From an uncultured Alphaproteobacteria bacterium (lineage in GTDB: Bacteria > Pseudomonadota > Alphaproteobacteria > RF32 > CAG-239), in NCBI GenBank assembly GCA_934271465.1, contig CAKQRQ010000006.1, positions 1 to 64,000 on the forward strand: 64,000 nucleotides of DNA. The letters run 5' to 3'. Shown piece after piece: positions 51,651 through 59,700 of the stretch (positions within the stretch are counted from its first letter, which is position 1; each line of letters begins with the position of its first letter). A program made the translations under genes and the position numbers. The notes beneath the pieces are model-generated. The model was not told the DNA's origin, did not search any database, and saw only the letters and a list, made by a program, of their open reading frames with translations.

Positions 51651-51687
51651 AAAAAAATACGCTCTCAATAAATCATCGAAAGCGTAT
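51651..51687 (-). terminator. Terminator after pal
   Basis: On the minus strand ATACGCTTTC pairs with GAGAGCGTAT (plus 51657-51666 and 51678-51687) and is followed by seven U's. It separates pal from cpoB. Confidence 0.88.
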
Positions 51688-51717
51688 TTGAAAAACCTAT
51701 ATTCTTGAAAACAAGAA

Positions 51718-52176
51718 TTAGTTGCCGGCTACGACAGTAACGGCACGACGGTTCTGAGCCCAAGCGGCTTCGTTGTTACCCAAAACAGCCGGTCTTTCTT
51801 TACCATAAGAAATGGTAGAGATTCTGTCAGCAGCGATTCCTTTAGAAACCAAGAACTGTTTAACGGCATTGGCACGTCTCTCGCCCAAAGCCAAGTTGTA
51901 TTCTCTTGTTCCTCTTTCATCGCAATAGCCTTGAACAACAACTTTGATGTCATTGTGTTTCTTCAGCCATTTAACCTGAGTATTCAGGATTTCAGCTGAA
52001 TCGTTAGAAATGGCAGAACTGTCAAAAGCAAAGAAAACTCTGTCTTCGGCATTAGCCATAAAATCACGAGCCATTTTAGATTCGCACTCGCTGCCGCCAA
52101 ACAAAGAGCTCTCGCTCAAAGTAGAACAAGCAGACAAAGCAATAACGGCGCAGAACACACTCAAAAGCTTTTTCAT
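51718..52176 (-). CDS. pal: Peptidoglycan-associated lipoprotein Pal
   Basis: Outer-membrane lipoprotein that binds peptidoglycan and TolB. 152 aa from the ATG at 52176, with GGAGA eight bases upstream. Lipoprotein signal KKLLSVFCAVIALSAC; OmpA-like domain with RVFFAFDSSAISNDSAEILN, VVQGYCDERGTREYNLALGE and RRANAVKQFLVSKGI. An own terminator and a small hairpin in its leader (52210-52224) indicate a single-gene unit. tolQRAB are not adjacent. Confidence 0.96.
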   Translation of the reverse strand: MKKLLSVFCAVIALSACSTLSESSLFGGSECESKMARDFMANAEDRVFFAFDSSAISNDSAEILNTQVKWLKKHNDIKVVVQGYCDERGTREYNLALGERRANAVKQFLVSKGIAADRISTISYGKERPAVLGNNEAAWAQNRRAVTVVAGN

Positions 52177-52401
52177 TTTAATATTCTCCATATGGTTTTA
52201 ATTCATGATAGTTGCATCGCAACTAATACAGTCTTAACTTAAGCAATAAAAACTTAATTTTCAATAACAAAAAACACTTATAAATCAAAAAAGTTAATAA
52301 TTTGATTATAAAACGATTTTTTATGACCGAAAATTATCGTTTCTATCCAAAAAGATAATCTTAAAAGAGTTGTCTTCCACCCTGAACTTTAGTTAAGCCG
52401 T

Positions 52402-52872
52402 TTACTTAGTTGGAAACAATCGGCACTGCCTCAAAGCTTCCCCAATAACCATTGTCGCCGAAACGGCAACATTAATTGAACGAGCCTCAGGCGCCATCGG
52501 AATCACAATCCGCGCATCGACGGTTTCGTGCACTTCTTGTGGAACGCCGGCCGATTCGCGCCCCATCAAAATAACATCATTGGACTTAAATTGAAAGTCA
52601 ACATAAGGCTGAGAGGCTTTTGTGGTCATTAAAACAAGCCTGCCGTATTCTTCCGGATGCGCAGCACGATAGGCCAAAAAATCAACCCAAGAATCATGCC
52701 GGCGGCAGTTCACCATATCCAAATAATCCATACCGGCGCGTTTCATAGCCTTATCATTGAACACAAACCCGCATGGTTCAATAATATCAATCGGCAAGTT
52801 AAGACACGCGCACAAACGCATCAACGTCCCCGTATTTTGCGGAATATCCGGCTGGAACAACGCCAATCTCAT
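52402..52872 (-). CDS. trmL: tRNA (cytidine-34-2'-O)-methyltransferase
   Basis: SPOUT-fold methyltransferase for the wobble ribose of tRNA-Leu. 156 aa: ALFQPDIPQNTGTLMRLCAC (motif 1), DVILMGRESAGVPQEVHE (motif 2) and IPMAPEARSINVAVSATMVI (motif 3 with the knot). AAAGAG lies before the ATG. Follows ychF by 24 bases. Confidence 0.94.
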   Translation of the reverse strand: MRLALFQPDIPQNTGTLMRLCACLNLPIDIIEPCGFVFNDKAMKRAGMDYLDMVNCRRHDSWVDFLAYRAAHPEEYGRLVLMTTKASQPYVDFQFKSNDVILMGRESAGVPQEVHETVDARIVIPMAPEARSINVAVSATMVIGEALRQCRLFPTK

Positions 52873-52896
52873 CTCTTTGCCTTTCTTGTCGAGGGT

Positions 52897-54006
52897 CTAA
52901 ACATTAAACAGGAAATTCATCAAATCTCCGTCCTGAACAACATAATCTTTTCCTTCAGAGCGCATCTTTCCAGCCTCTTTGCATCCTTGTTCGCCACCGA
53001 ATTTAACATAATCATCATAAGAAATTGTCTCGGCACGAATAAAGCCGCGTTCAAAATCCGAATGAATAATGCCGGCACAAACAGGCGCCTTCGACCCTTT
53101 GATAAAAGTCCATGCCCTGACCTCTTTTGGTCCGGCCGTAAAATAAGTCTGCAGTCCGAGCAAGTCATACCCTTCGCGAATAATTTTCGTCAGGCCTGTT
53201 TCCTCCAAACCAAGAGCACTCAAAAATTCCTTCTTCTCTTCATCGCTGTCCAGTTGGGCAACCTCCGATTCGATAGCTGCCGAAATAATAACCGCGCGCG
53301 CATTTTCCGCCTTTGCTTTAGCAAAAACCGCCTCCGAAAACTTATTGCCGCTTGCCGCCGATTCCTCATCAACATTACAAACATACAAAACCGGCTTTGA
53401 TGTCAAAAGCTGAAGCATTTTATAAGCTTTCACCGCATCTTTATCCTTTGCATCAGGCGCAGCCGTGCGGGCAGGCTTCCCTGCTTTCAAAGCCTCAATA
53501 ACAGGCGCCATTACTTTAGCGCTGAGAATGGCCTCTTTATCCCCGCCCTTAGCCTTTTTTTGAACCTGATCAAAGCGTTTCTCGAGGGATTCCAAATCCG
53601 CAATCATCAACTCTGTCTCAACAATTTCCGCATCGCGTATCGGATCAACACTCCCCTCCACATGGGTAATATTCGGATCTTCAAAACAGCGCAGCACATG
53701 GATAATCGCGTCAACTTCTCGAATATTGGCCAAAAACTGGTTACCCAAACCTTCGCCTTTGGACGCCCCTTTGACAAGCCCCGCAATATCAACAAACTCA
53801 AGCTGTGTCGGCACAACATTTTTCGGCTTAACCATCTCGACCAGCTTATCCAATCTCTTATCCGGAACAGCCACTCGCCCCGTATTCGGCTCAATTGTGC
53901 AAAAAGGAAAATTAGCCGCCTGAGCCGCAATCGTCTGCGTCAAAGCATTAAACAAGGTTGATTTTCCGACATTCGGCAACCCAACAATTCCACAATTAAA
54001 TCCCAT
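52897..54006 (-). CDS. ychF: Redox-regulated ATPase YchF
   Basis: OLA1/YchF P-loop ATPase associated with ribosomes and stress responses. 369 aa from the ATG at 54006, with GGGAG eight bases upstream; the frame stays open 35 codons further without similarity. MGFNCGIVGLPNVGKSTLFN (P-loop), NFPFCTIEPNTGRVAVPD, LVKGASKGEGLGNQFLANIR, then the coiled coil and TGS-type C-terminus RAETISYDDYVKFGGEQGCK. Confidence 0.96.
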   Translation of the reverse strand: MGFNCGIVGLPNVGKSTLFNALTQTIAAQAANFPFCTIEPNTGRVAVPDKRLDKLVEMVKPKNVVPTQLEFVDIAGLVKGASKGEGLGNQFLANIREVDAIIHVLRCFEDPNITHVEGSVDPIRDAEIVETELMIADLESLEKRFDQVQKKAKGGDKEAILSAKVMAPVIEALKAGKPARTAAPDAKDKDAVKAYKMLQLLTSKPVLYVCNVDEESAASGNKFSEAVFAKAKAENARAVIISAAIESEVAQLDSDEEKKEFLSALGLEETGLTKIIREGYDLLGLQTYFTAGPKEVRAWTFIKGSKAPVCAGIIHSDFERGFIRAETISYDDYVKFGGEQGCKEAGKMRSEGKDYVVQDGDLMNFLFNV

Positions 54007-54116
54007 TTCAAAAACTCCCTTTGTCTTTAAGTTGTTTTCCTTATAAATGATATTTCTTCTCTTTTCAACAACAAAACCGCCGGCATCGTTTTTTGATGCG
54101 GCGGTTTCCAAACAAC

Positions 54117-54563
54117 CTATTTTCGGAGTTGTTTATAAATTCGAACAATTTCTTCACAGCGGCTGTCTTCAAAGACTGTTTCTTTAACCTTTGGCAGCAA
54201 ATCCCATTTGCTCAGATACAAGCGGAGAAGATTTCTGTATTTAACACTCCAACATCCCCATTCCGAGACATAAGACATCGCGCATAATTTGCGTTGGAAG
54301 CCAATATCCGGCGCGTCTTTCATAGCCGAAAAATATTGCTGACGCAAATACCGATCTTGTTCAAGATAATCCAAAGCCTCGTCATATTTATGCAGCTCCG
54401 GTATCATCTTTCGAAACTGTTCTTTCAATGACAAATCTCCGAGCTCATACGGATTCTCTTTGTGAATCTTGTCCAGCACCTGCAAAATTTCTTCTTTTGA
54501 AGGTTTTGGAGAACGAACAAAAAGTGCCTTTATCCGTTCAAAAATTGTTTTTTTCTTTTCCAT
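54117..54563 (-). CDS. Unknown 148-aa helical protein
   Basis: Not recognised. Highly charged and helical: KKTIFERIKALFVRSPKPSK at the N-terminus, then EEILQVLDKIHKENPYELGD and a middle rich in Tyr (ALDYLEQDRYLRQQYFSAMK). Three Cys residues in the C-terminal half. No signal peptide and no clear Shine-Dalgarno. Lies between pth and ychF on the same strand, 35 bases after pth, so probably co-transcribed. Confidence 0.6.
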   Translation of the reverse strand: MEKKKTIFERIKALFVRSPKPSKEEILQVLDKIHKENPYELGDLSLKEQFRKMIPELHKYDEALDYLEQDRYLRQQYFSAMKDAPDIGFQRKLCAMSYVSEWGCWSVKYRNLLRLYLSKWDLLPKVKETVFEDSRCEEIVRIYKQLRK

Positions 54564-54598
54564 AAATATAAAAATTAATAATAATTTTGAACTTTTCT

Positions 54599-55171
54599 CT
54601 ACTCTTTTTGTAGCATCCCCAACTGTCCCGAATAATCGCCGATTCCTTTTTTCAGTAAAATGCCTATGGTTTTGACAATCAACGCCGTCTCTTCATCCAA
54701 TATTTTTTTATCTTCCTTGCCAAACCCCGACAACACATGACGAACAACCGCTTCCGCCGAACCAAGCGGATGTCCCACTCCTATTCGAATACGATTATAA
54801 TTTCCGGACACCGCCGTGTCAATTGATTTTAAACCGTTGTGTCCGCCGGAGCCACCGCCGATTTTAGCCTTTATCTTTCCGACAGGTAAATCCATATCAT
54901 CGTGTATTACAACGATATTCTCCGGTAGAATTTTATAAAAACTCGCCGCCTTAACAACCGAATTGCCAGATAAATTCATAAAAGTCTGAGGTTTGAGCAA
55001 ATAAACTTTTTCTCCCTCTATTTGTCCCTCGGCAATCAGTCCGTCAAATTTTTCTCTAAACCCGCCGAACCGATACGCCTCATGCAGCGCATCAGCCACC
55101 ATAAACCCGACATTATGTCTGGTATTTTCATATTCTTTTCCGGGGTTTCCAAGACCGACGATTAAAAACAT
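54599..55171 (-). CDS. pth: Peptidyl-tRNA hydrolase
   Basis: Recycles peptidyl-tRNA released from ribosomes. 190 aa from the ATG at 55171 (a TTG one codon earlier is also open). FLIVGLGNPGKEYENTRHNV with the catalytic His, KPQTFMNLSGNSVVKAASFY, VVIHDDMDLPVGKIKAKIGG and GGHNGLKSIDTAVSGNYNRI are diagnostic. Downstream of rplY, the standard order. Confidence 0.97.
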   Translation of the reverse strand: MFLIVGLGNPGKEYENTRHNVGFMVADALHEAYRFGGFREKFDGLIAEGQIEGEKVYLLKPQTFMNLSGNSVVKAASFYKILPENIVVIHDDMDLPVGKIKAKIGGGSGGHNGLKSIDTAVSGNYNRIRIGVGHPLGSAEAVVRHVLSGFGKEDKKILDEETALIVKTIGILLKKGIGDYSGQLGMLQKE

Positions 55172-55185
55172 CAAAAACTCACTTA

Positions 55186-55236
55186 AAAAAATTCAGGCGG
55201 AATTTACTGCTGTTCAACCACGCAAAACCCGCCTGA
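55186..55236 (-). terminator. Possible terminator between rplY and pth
   Basis: On the minus strand TCAGGCGG and CCGCCTGA (plus 55229-55236 and 55193-55200) pair across a 28-base loop, followed by a U-rich stretch. The loop is long, so efficiency may be low. Confidence 0.5.
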
Positions 55237-55272
55237 TAAAAACCAATTCTGCATCAACAGATTTGTTTTAGC

Positions 55273-55557
55273 CTATTTACGAACAAAGTCAACGTGAATA
55301 GGTTTATCCGAAACAGGATGGAATTGAACGTCTTTGCAGTTAACAGTAACTTTTTTGCCGTCAACAACAACTTCAATATCAGCCTTGTAAAAATCATTCA
55401 AATCCAAAGCTTTTTCAAGCTCGACCGGATCCAACGAAATCATAACGGGTTCCTGCTTTCCACCATAAACAACGGCAGGAATACGGCCCTCACGACGACA
55501 TGCCCGAGCTGCCCCCTTACCTGCTTTTTCTCTTTTTGAAGCATTAAATGTAATCAT
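55273..55557 (-). CDS. rplY: 50S ribosomal protein L25, short form
   Basis: 5S rRNA-binding protein of 94 aa, the single-domain form as in E. coli. FNASKREKAGKGAARACRRE, GRIPAVVYGGKQEPVMISLD and VQFHPVSDKPIHVDFVRK match. Most alphaproteobacteria carry the ~200-aa CTC form with a C-terminal TL5 domain, which is missing here and stops cleanly at a TAA-type stop after VRK. AAGGA lies upstream. Confidence 0.93.
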   Translation of the reverse strand: MITFNASKREKAGKGAARACRREGRIPAVVYGGKQEPVMISLDPVELEKALDLNDFYKADIEVVVDGKKVTVNCKDVQFHPVSDKPIHVDFVRK

Positions 55558-55671
55558 TTTTATATGTCCTTAAAATATTAAATTAGTTGGCAAAACCTCC
55601 AGGGGTGTTTTGCCTTTCGCCTACAGTTTATACAACAAAAATTTTATTTTTCAAGGACTTTTTAAAACCTA

Positions 55672-55704
55672 AAAGCGGCTTGATTGCAAGAATCAAACCG
55701 CTTT
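55672..55704 (-). terminator. Terminator after 157-aa membrane protein gene
   Basis: AAAGCGG-C-TTGATT (55672-55685) pairs with AATCAA-A-CCGCTTT (55691-55704); on the minus strand the central position is a U-G pair. It overlaps the region just past the stop at 55710. Confidence 0.75.
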
Positions 55705-55709
55705 CTAAG

Positions 55710-56183
55710 CTATCGACATAAAATAGCCGCAGGAAGCCCGTTATCCCCATATTGGATAAAAACCGAAACCTCATACTCTCTGTCCATATCCAATGGGTCT
55801 TGTCCGACATACATCGCATATAATGTCTCAAGCATCGGAATTTCCTCGCCCTCATCATCTTCAAAATACAATCTTCCGAAGATGTAGCCGTTCTCCCCAG
55901 GAATCTCTGGTTGAAAAACCGGATTCTTTTGACTCAAGATATATTCTTCAAGCAAAATAAATGCCTTAAAATATATCTCTTGTTGTATACCTATAAAGCA
56001 CAAAGTTATGCAGATAATAACACCGGCATACCCATCTTTATAAATAAACAAAGAACAAATCAAAGCTGTCGCCAGAAGCACCCCGTCAACAATCTTGACA
56101 ATTTTTTTAACGAACTCGATAGCCCCAAAGGACATATCGCCTCCGGAGAGGTAAACCTTCATCACAAGTGTGACAACGGCCAT
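55710..56183 (-). CDS. Unknown 157-aa membrane protein
   Basis: Not recognised. Start placed at the ATG at 56183, with GAGG eight bases upstream (an ATG at 56201 overlaps the preceding gene). Two hydrophobic helices (IVDGVLLATALICSLFIY and GYAGVIICITLCFIGIQ) are followed by a soluble acidic tail with YFEDDEGEEIPMLETLYAMY and VSVFIQYGDNGLPAAILCR. Probably an inner-membrane protein with a cytosolic beta-type tail. Pairs with the 87-aa gene. Confidence 0.6.
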   Translation of the reverse strand: MAVVTLVMKVYLSGGDMSFGAIEFVKKIVKIVDGVLLATALICSLFIYKDGYAGVIICITLCFIGIQQEIYFKAFILLEEYILSQKNPVFQPEIPGENGYIFGRLYFEDDEGEEIPMLETLYAMYVGQDPLDMDREYEVSVFIQYGDNGLPAAILCR

Positions 56184-56193
56184 TAAAATTACC

Positions 56194-56457
56194 TCACCCA
56201 TTTTGCTTCATTTTTAATTGCCAATACCCAGTTGCTGCATCTCGTCCCAAAACCTCAAATCGAGTCTCAGAAGACAATTTGACATCATCCGGTAACAAAA
56301 AGAATCCGTTGTGATAGACCTGCCCGCCCCAAACAAAGCTGCAGTAATATTGGCCATCAGCATAGCGGATATTGTAAACTTTTGACACTTTCCTTGAAAG
56401 CGACATTTTCCTTGTGAATAGCATGGAGAGCAAAGCTCCGATAAGTAACCATATCAT
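56194..56457 (-). CDS. Unknown 87-aa membrane-anchored protein
   Basis: Not recognised. A single N-terminal membrane segment (MIWLLIGALLSMLF) is followed by a basic stretch (TRKMSLSRKVSKVYNIRY) and a beta-rich part (GQYYCSFVWGGQVYHNGFFL). Ten bases upstream of the 157-aa membrane protein, so the pair is probably co-expressed. Without a clear Shine-Dalgarno. Confidence 0.5.
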   Translation of the reverse strand: MIWLLIGALLSMLFTRKMSLSRKVSKVYNIRYADGQYYCSFVWGGQVYHNGFFLLPDDVKLSSETRFEVLGRDAATGYWQLKMKQNG

Positions 56458-56523
56458 AAATATAACGATTTAATAATTTTTATTTCTACCCAAAAGATTA
56501 GACAAAAAATCTGATTGAGTCAA

Positions 56524-56554
56524 ACAAAAAAACGGCAATCTTTCGATTACCGCC
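56524..56554 (-). terminator. Terminator after infB
   Basis: On the minus strand GGCGGTAATC and GATTGCCGTT pair around a GAAA tetraloop (plus 56531-56554), followed by a U run from plus 56524-56530. It closes the rimP-nusA-ylxR-infB operon. Confidence 0.88.
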
Positions 56555-56577
56555 TTTTTGCTTAGTGTCAAAATCCG

Positions 56578-59046
56578 TTAAAGTTTGGCCGCGATTTCTT
56601 CAATTTCATAACATTCAATCATATCGCCTTTTTGAATATCATTATAATTTTCAAAAGAAATACCGCATTCAAAGCCTTCTTTGACTTCTTTAACATCTTC
56701 CTTAAAGCGTTTGAGCTGGCCGATAGCTCCGTCATGAACAACAACATTGTCTCTAAGCAGACGGATTTTGGCGCCGCGTTTAACCATACCTTCAGTAACC
56801 ATGCATCCGCCGACTTTTCCAACACCCGTAATATTATAAACTTCACGGATTTCAGCATAGCCCAAAAGTTTTTCTTTAAGTTCGGGAGAAAGCATTCCCT
56901 CAAGACCTTTCTTAATATCATCCAAAACGTCATAAATGATGGAATAATATTTAATCTCCACACCGTCACGGCGAGCCATATCGCGCGCCTGAGCGTTTGC
57001 ACGAACGTTAAAGCCGATAATCAGCCCATGCGATGCTTTAGCCAAGGTCACATCCGATTCGGAAATAGCGCCCACCGCCGAATGCAAGACCTGAACGCTG
57101 ACCTCGTCATTGGCCATTTTCGAAACAGCGCCCTCAATTGCCTCAATAGAACCCTGAACATCAGCTTTGATAATAATCGGCAAATGTTTAACCTCGCCGG
57201 ATTTAATCTTGTCAAGCATCAATTCCATCGCCGACTTAGCCGATTTAACCAGTTTGGCCTCGCGCTCTTTTCTGATACGATAGCTTGTAATTTCTTTAGC
57301 TTTACCTTCATCAGCCACAACCACAAAATCATCACCGGCAGACGGCGTTCCCTGCAATCCCAAAATCTCAACAGGAGTTGCGGGACCGGCTTCCTGCATC
57401 TTGTGTCCGTTTTCGTTAAACATCGCGCGGACATGGCCCCATTCCTTACCGGCAATGCAAATATCGCCGATTCTCAACGTGCCTTTCTGAACCAATGCCG
57501 TGATAACCGTGCCGCGGCCTTTTTCCATCTTGGCCTCAATAACAGCGCCCTCGGCATTGCGATTCGGATTAGCTTTCAAATCCAGCATTTCAGCCTGAAG
57601 CAAAATCGCATCAACCAATTTATCAATATTAATCCGTTTTTTGGCCGAAACTTCCGCACACAAACACTCGCCGCCCATTTCTTCAACGCCGATTCCATGC
57701 TGAAGCAGCGCGGTCTTAACCTTCATCGGATCAGCCCCGGGCAAATCAATTTTATTAATCGCAACAACAATCGGCACACCGGCCGCCTGTGCATGACGGA
57801 TAGCCTCGACCGTCTGCGGCATAATTCCGTCATTAGCCGCAACAACCAACACAACAATATCCGTTACCTTGGCACCGCGGGCGCGCATTTCCGAAAAAGC
57901 CTCGTGCCCCGGCGTGTCAATAAAGGTAATTTTATCTCCGGATTTAACCGTAATCTGATAAGCGCCGATATGCTGCGTAATACCGCCGGCTTCTCTTGCC
58001 GCAACGTTTGTTTCACGCAGCGCGTCCAGCAAAGATGTCTTACCATGGTCAACGTGTCCCATAACCGTCACAACAGGCGCTCTCGGCAGCAATTGCTCGG
58101 GTTTGTCTTCTTCACTCAGGCCTTGCTCGACATCGCTTTCGGCCACGCGTTTAAACTTATGCCCGAATTCTTCAACAACAATCTGCGCCGTATCTGCATC
58201 AATCGGCTGGTTAATCGTCGCCATCACGCCCAAAGCCATCAGCTTTTTAATCACATCGGCAGATTTTTCAGCCATACGGTTGGCCAATTCCTGAACCGTA
58301 ATAACTTCCGGAATAATAACTTCCTTAATAACCTTTTCGGTCGGAGCCGCCTGAACAACAGGTTTAGGTTGTTTTTTCTTAAACCGACGTCTCGGCACGC
58401 CGTATCCGTAATCATCATCGTCATCATCTGTGCCGATATTGTGAATATTAACTTTTGCCGAACGGCGTTGAAGCTCAAAAGATCTTTTTGTAATTTGTTT
58501 TTTGCGCTCCTGCTCAAAAACTTCCTCTTTCGAAACAGGCTTTTTAGCGGCGGCATGACGCACCGAACTGTTATCTTCCTCGTCATCATCGTCATACTCA
58601 TGTTTCTGACGTTCCTTAAACTTGTTCAGGACTCTGTTTTCGGTTTCCGTCTGAGTCGTAGACAAAGCCTCTTGTTTGGCCTTTTCGGCTTTTTTCTTGG
58701 CTTTTTCCTCGGCGATTCGCTGTTCTTCTGCCTCTTTTTCCTGACGTTTTTTCAGCTCTTCTTCTTTTTGTTTCTGGCGTTGCTGGTTACGTTCTTCTTC
58801 CTCTTGCCGGCGTTTATTATCATATTCTTTTGCCTCGGCAATCAATTTCAGCTTGGCAGCCGTTTCTTCATCAATATGCGGTTTTTCGGCAGCAGACTGC
58901 GGCTGGCCGATAATTCTCTTTTTGCGCACCTCTACCTGAACAACCTTTTTGCCGTCCGAATTTTGAGGCTTAACGCCGCCCAGTTTCAACGTCAGGGTCG
59001 ATTTTCCCGATAATGTTAATTTACCTTTTGCATTATCTTCTGTCAT
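56578..59046 (-). CDS. infB: Translation initiation factor IF-2
   Basis: GTPase that places fMet-tRNA on the 30S subunit. 822 aa. A basic, Lys/Glu/Gln-rich N-terminal region is followed by an acidic DDDDDDYGYG patch. The IF2N-type domain has VITVQELANRMAEKSADVIKKL. G domain: VTVMGHVDHGKTSLLDALRE, GGITQHIGAY, FIDTPGHEAFSEMRARGAKV, VVAINKIDLP and the SAKK pair. Domains II-IV complete, ending in the fMet-tRNA-binding CGISFENYNDIQKGDMIECY. Confidence 0.97.
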   Translation of the reverse strand: MTEDNAKGKLTLSGKSTLTLKLGGVKPQNSDGKKVVQVEVRKKRIIGQPQSAAEKPHIDEETAAKLKLIAEAKEYDNKRRQEEEERNQQRQKQKEEELKKRQEKEAEEQRIAEEKAKKKAEKAKQEALSTTQTETENRVLNKFKERQKHEYDDDDEEDNSSVRHAAAKKPVSKEEVFEQERKKQITKRSFELQRRSAKVNIHNIGTDDDDDDYGYGVPRRRFKKKQPKPVVQAAPTEKVIKEVIIPEVITVQELANRMAEKSADVIKKLMALGVMATINQPIDADTAQIVVEEFGHKFKRVAESDVEQGLSEEDKPEQLLPRAPVVTVMGHVDHGKTSLLDALRETNVAAREAGGITQHIGAYQITVKSGDKITFIDTPGHEAFSEMRARGAKVTDIVVLVVAANDGIMPQTVEAIRHAQAAGVPIVVAINKIDLPGADPMKVKTALLQHGIGVEEMGGECLCAEVSAKKRINIDKLVDAILLQAEMLDLKANPNRNAEGAVIEAKMEKGRGTVITALVQKGTLRIGDICIAGKEWGHVRAMFNENGHKMQEAGPATPVEILGLQGTPSAGDDFVVVADEGKAKEITSYRIRKEREAKLVKSAKSAMELMLDKIKSGEVKHLPIIIKADVQGSIEAIEGAVSKMANDEVSVQVLHSAVGAISESDVTLAKASHGLIIGFNVRANAQARDMARRDGVEIKYYSIIYDVLDDIKKGLEGMLSPELKEKLLGYAEIREVYNITGVGKVGGCMVTEGMVKRGAKIRLLRDNVVVHDGAIGQLKRFKEDVKEVKEGFECGISFENYNDIQKGDMIECYEIEEIAAKL

Positions 59047-59072
59047 ATATTTTACTCTCCGTTTTCAAAAAA

Positions 59073-59642
59073 CTAATTATTCAAGAAAGAAGTCAGACGC
59101 ACAAACGCCTCTCTGACCATTTTTGCCATATCGCCTTTCAAAAAGGCCAAATGGACCGTGTTTTCTTTAGCTAATTCTTTGTCCAACTCCTCACTCTTAA
59201 ACAAATTGAAAATTTCCAAATCTTTTGCCTGCAAAACAATTCTGTGATGTCCGTCTTCTCCGGCATCGGCGGCCTCCAACAAAAAAGCAACCTTGTTTTT
59301 TTTCAAAACTTCCGTCACCTTATCCAGCCCCCAAACCAAAACACCGGCCTTGCGCGCCAGCGAAACCGCATCAAGCGCCTGTTTCGAAAGGACTTTTTCA
59401 ACCTGCGCCGCAAGCCCCTCATCAACCTTGACCTTTGCTTTCAATGCTTTTCCGAACAATCCGCCGGAGATAGCTTTCAGCAAAGCCTTCTTGGAATTAA
59501 CGACATAAACGCCCTTCCCCGGAAGCTTTTTCTTCAAATCCAGAACAATCTCATTATCAGGCGTCAGGGTAAAGCGCAGCAACTGCCCTTTATCCAAAAT
59601 CTGCCCTGTCACAATGCACTTTCTTGTCGTTTCTTTTTGCAT
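59073..59642 (-). CDS. YlxR (DUF448)–L7Ae-like RNA-binding protein
   Basis: 189 aa. The N-terminal YlxR domain shows TRKCIVTGQILDKGQLLRFT and LPGKGVYVVNSKKALLKAIS. A C-terminal L7Ae/L30e-like part (DAVSLARKAGVLVWGLDKVT, KKNKVAFLLEAADAGEDGHH) follows in the same chain, the fused form typical of alphaproteobacteria. RNA-binding, probably acting on transcription or ribosome assembly. Lies between nusA and infB, as usual, behind a strong intercistronic hairpin. Confidence 0.88.
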   Translation of the reverse strand: MQKETTRKCIVTGQILDKGQLLRFTLTPDNEIVLDLKKKLPGKGVYVVNSKKALLKAISGGLFGKALKAKVKVDEGLAAQVEKVLSKQALDAVSLARKAGVLVWGLDKVTEVLKKNKVAFLLEAADAGEDGHHRIVLQAKDLEIFNLFKSEELDKELAKENTVHLAFLKGDMAKMVREAFVRLTSFLNN

Positions 59643-59658
59643 TTTTTATCCTTTTGCC

Positions 59659-59692
59659 TCCGCCGGATAAAGATTTTTCTCTATCCGGCGGA
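59659..59692 (-). promoter_or_regulatory. Intercistronic hairpin nusA-ylxR
   Basis: TCCGCCGGATA (59659-59669) and TATCCGGCGGA (59682-59692) form a perfect 11-bp stem that starts nine bases after the nusA stop and ends just before the ylxR ribosome-binding site. It is not followed by U's, so an RNA-processing or translation-control role is more likely than termination. Confidence 0.55.
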
Positions 59693-59700
59693 CACAACCA

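Noticed and set aside
56632..59013. A 793-aa plus-strand open frame opposite infB
   Set aside because: Shadow of infB in the complementary frame; Asn/Arg/Phe-biased composition and no protein family features.
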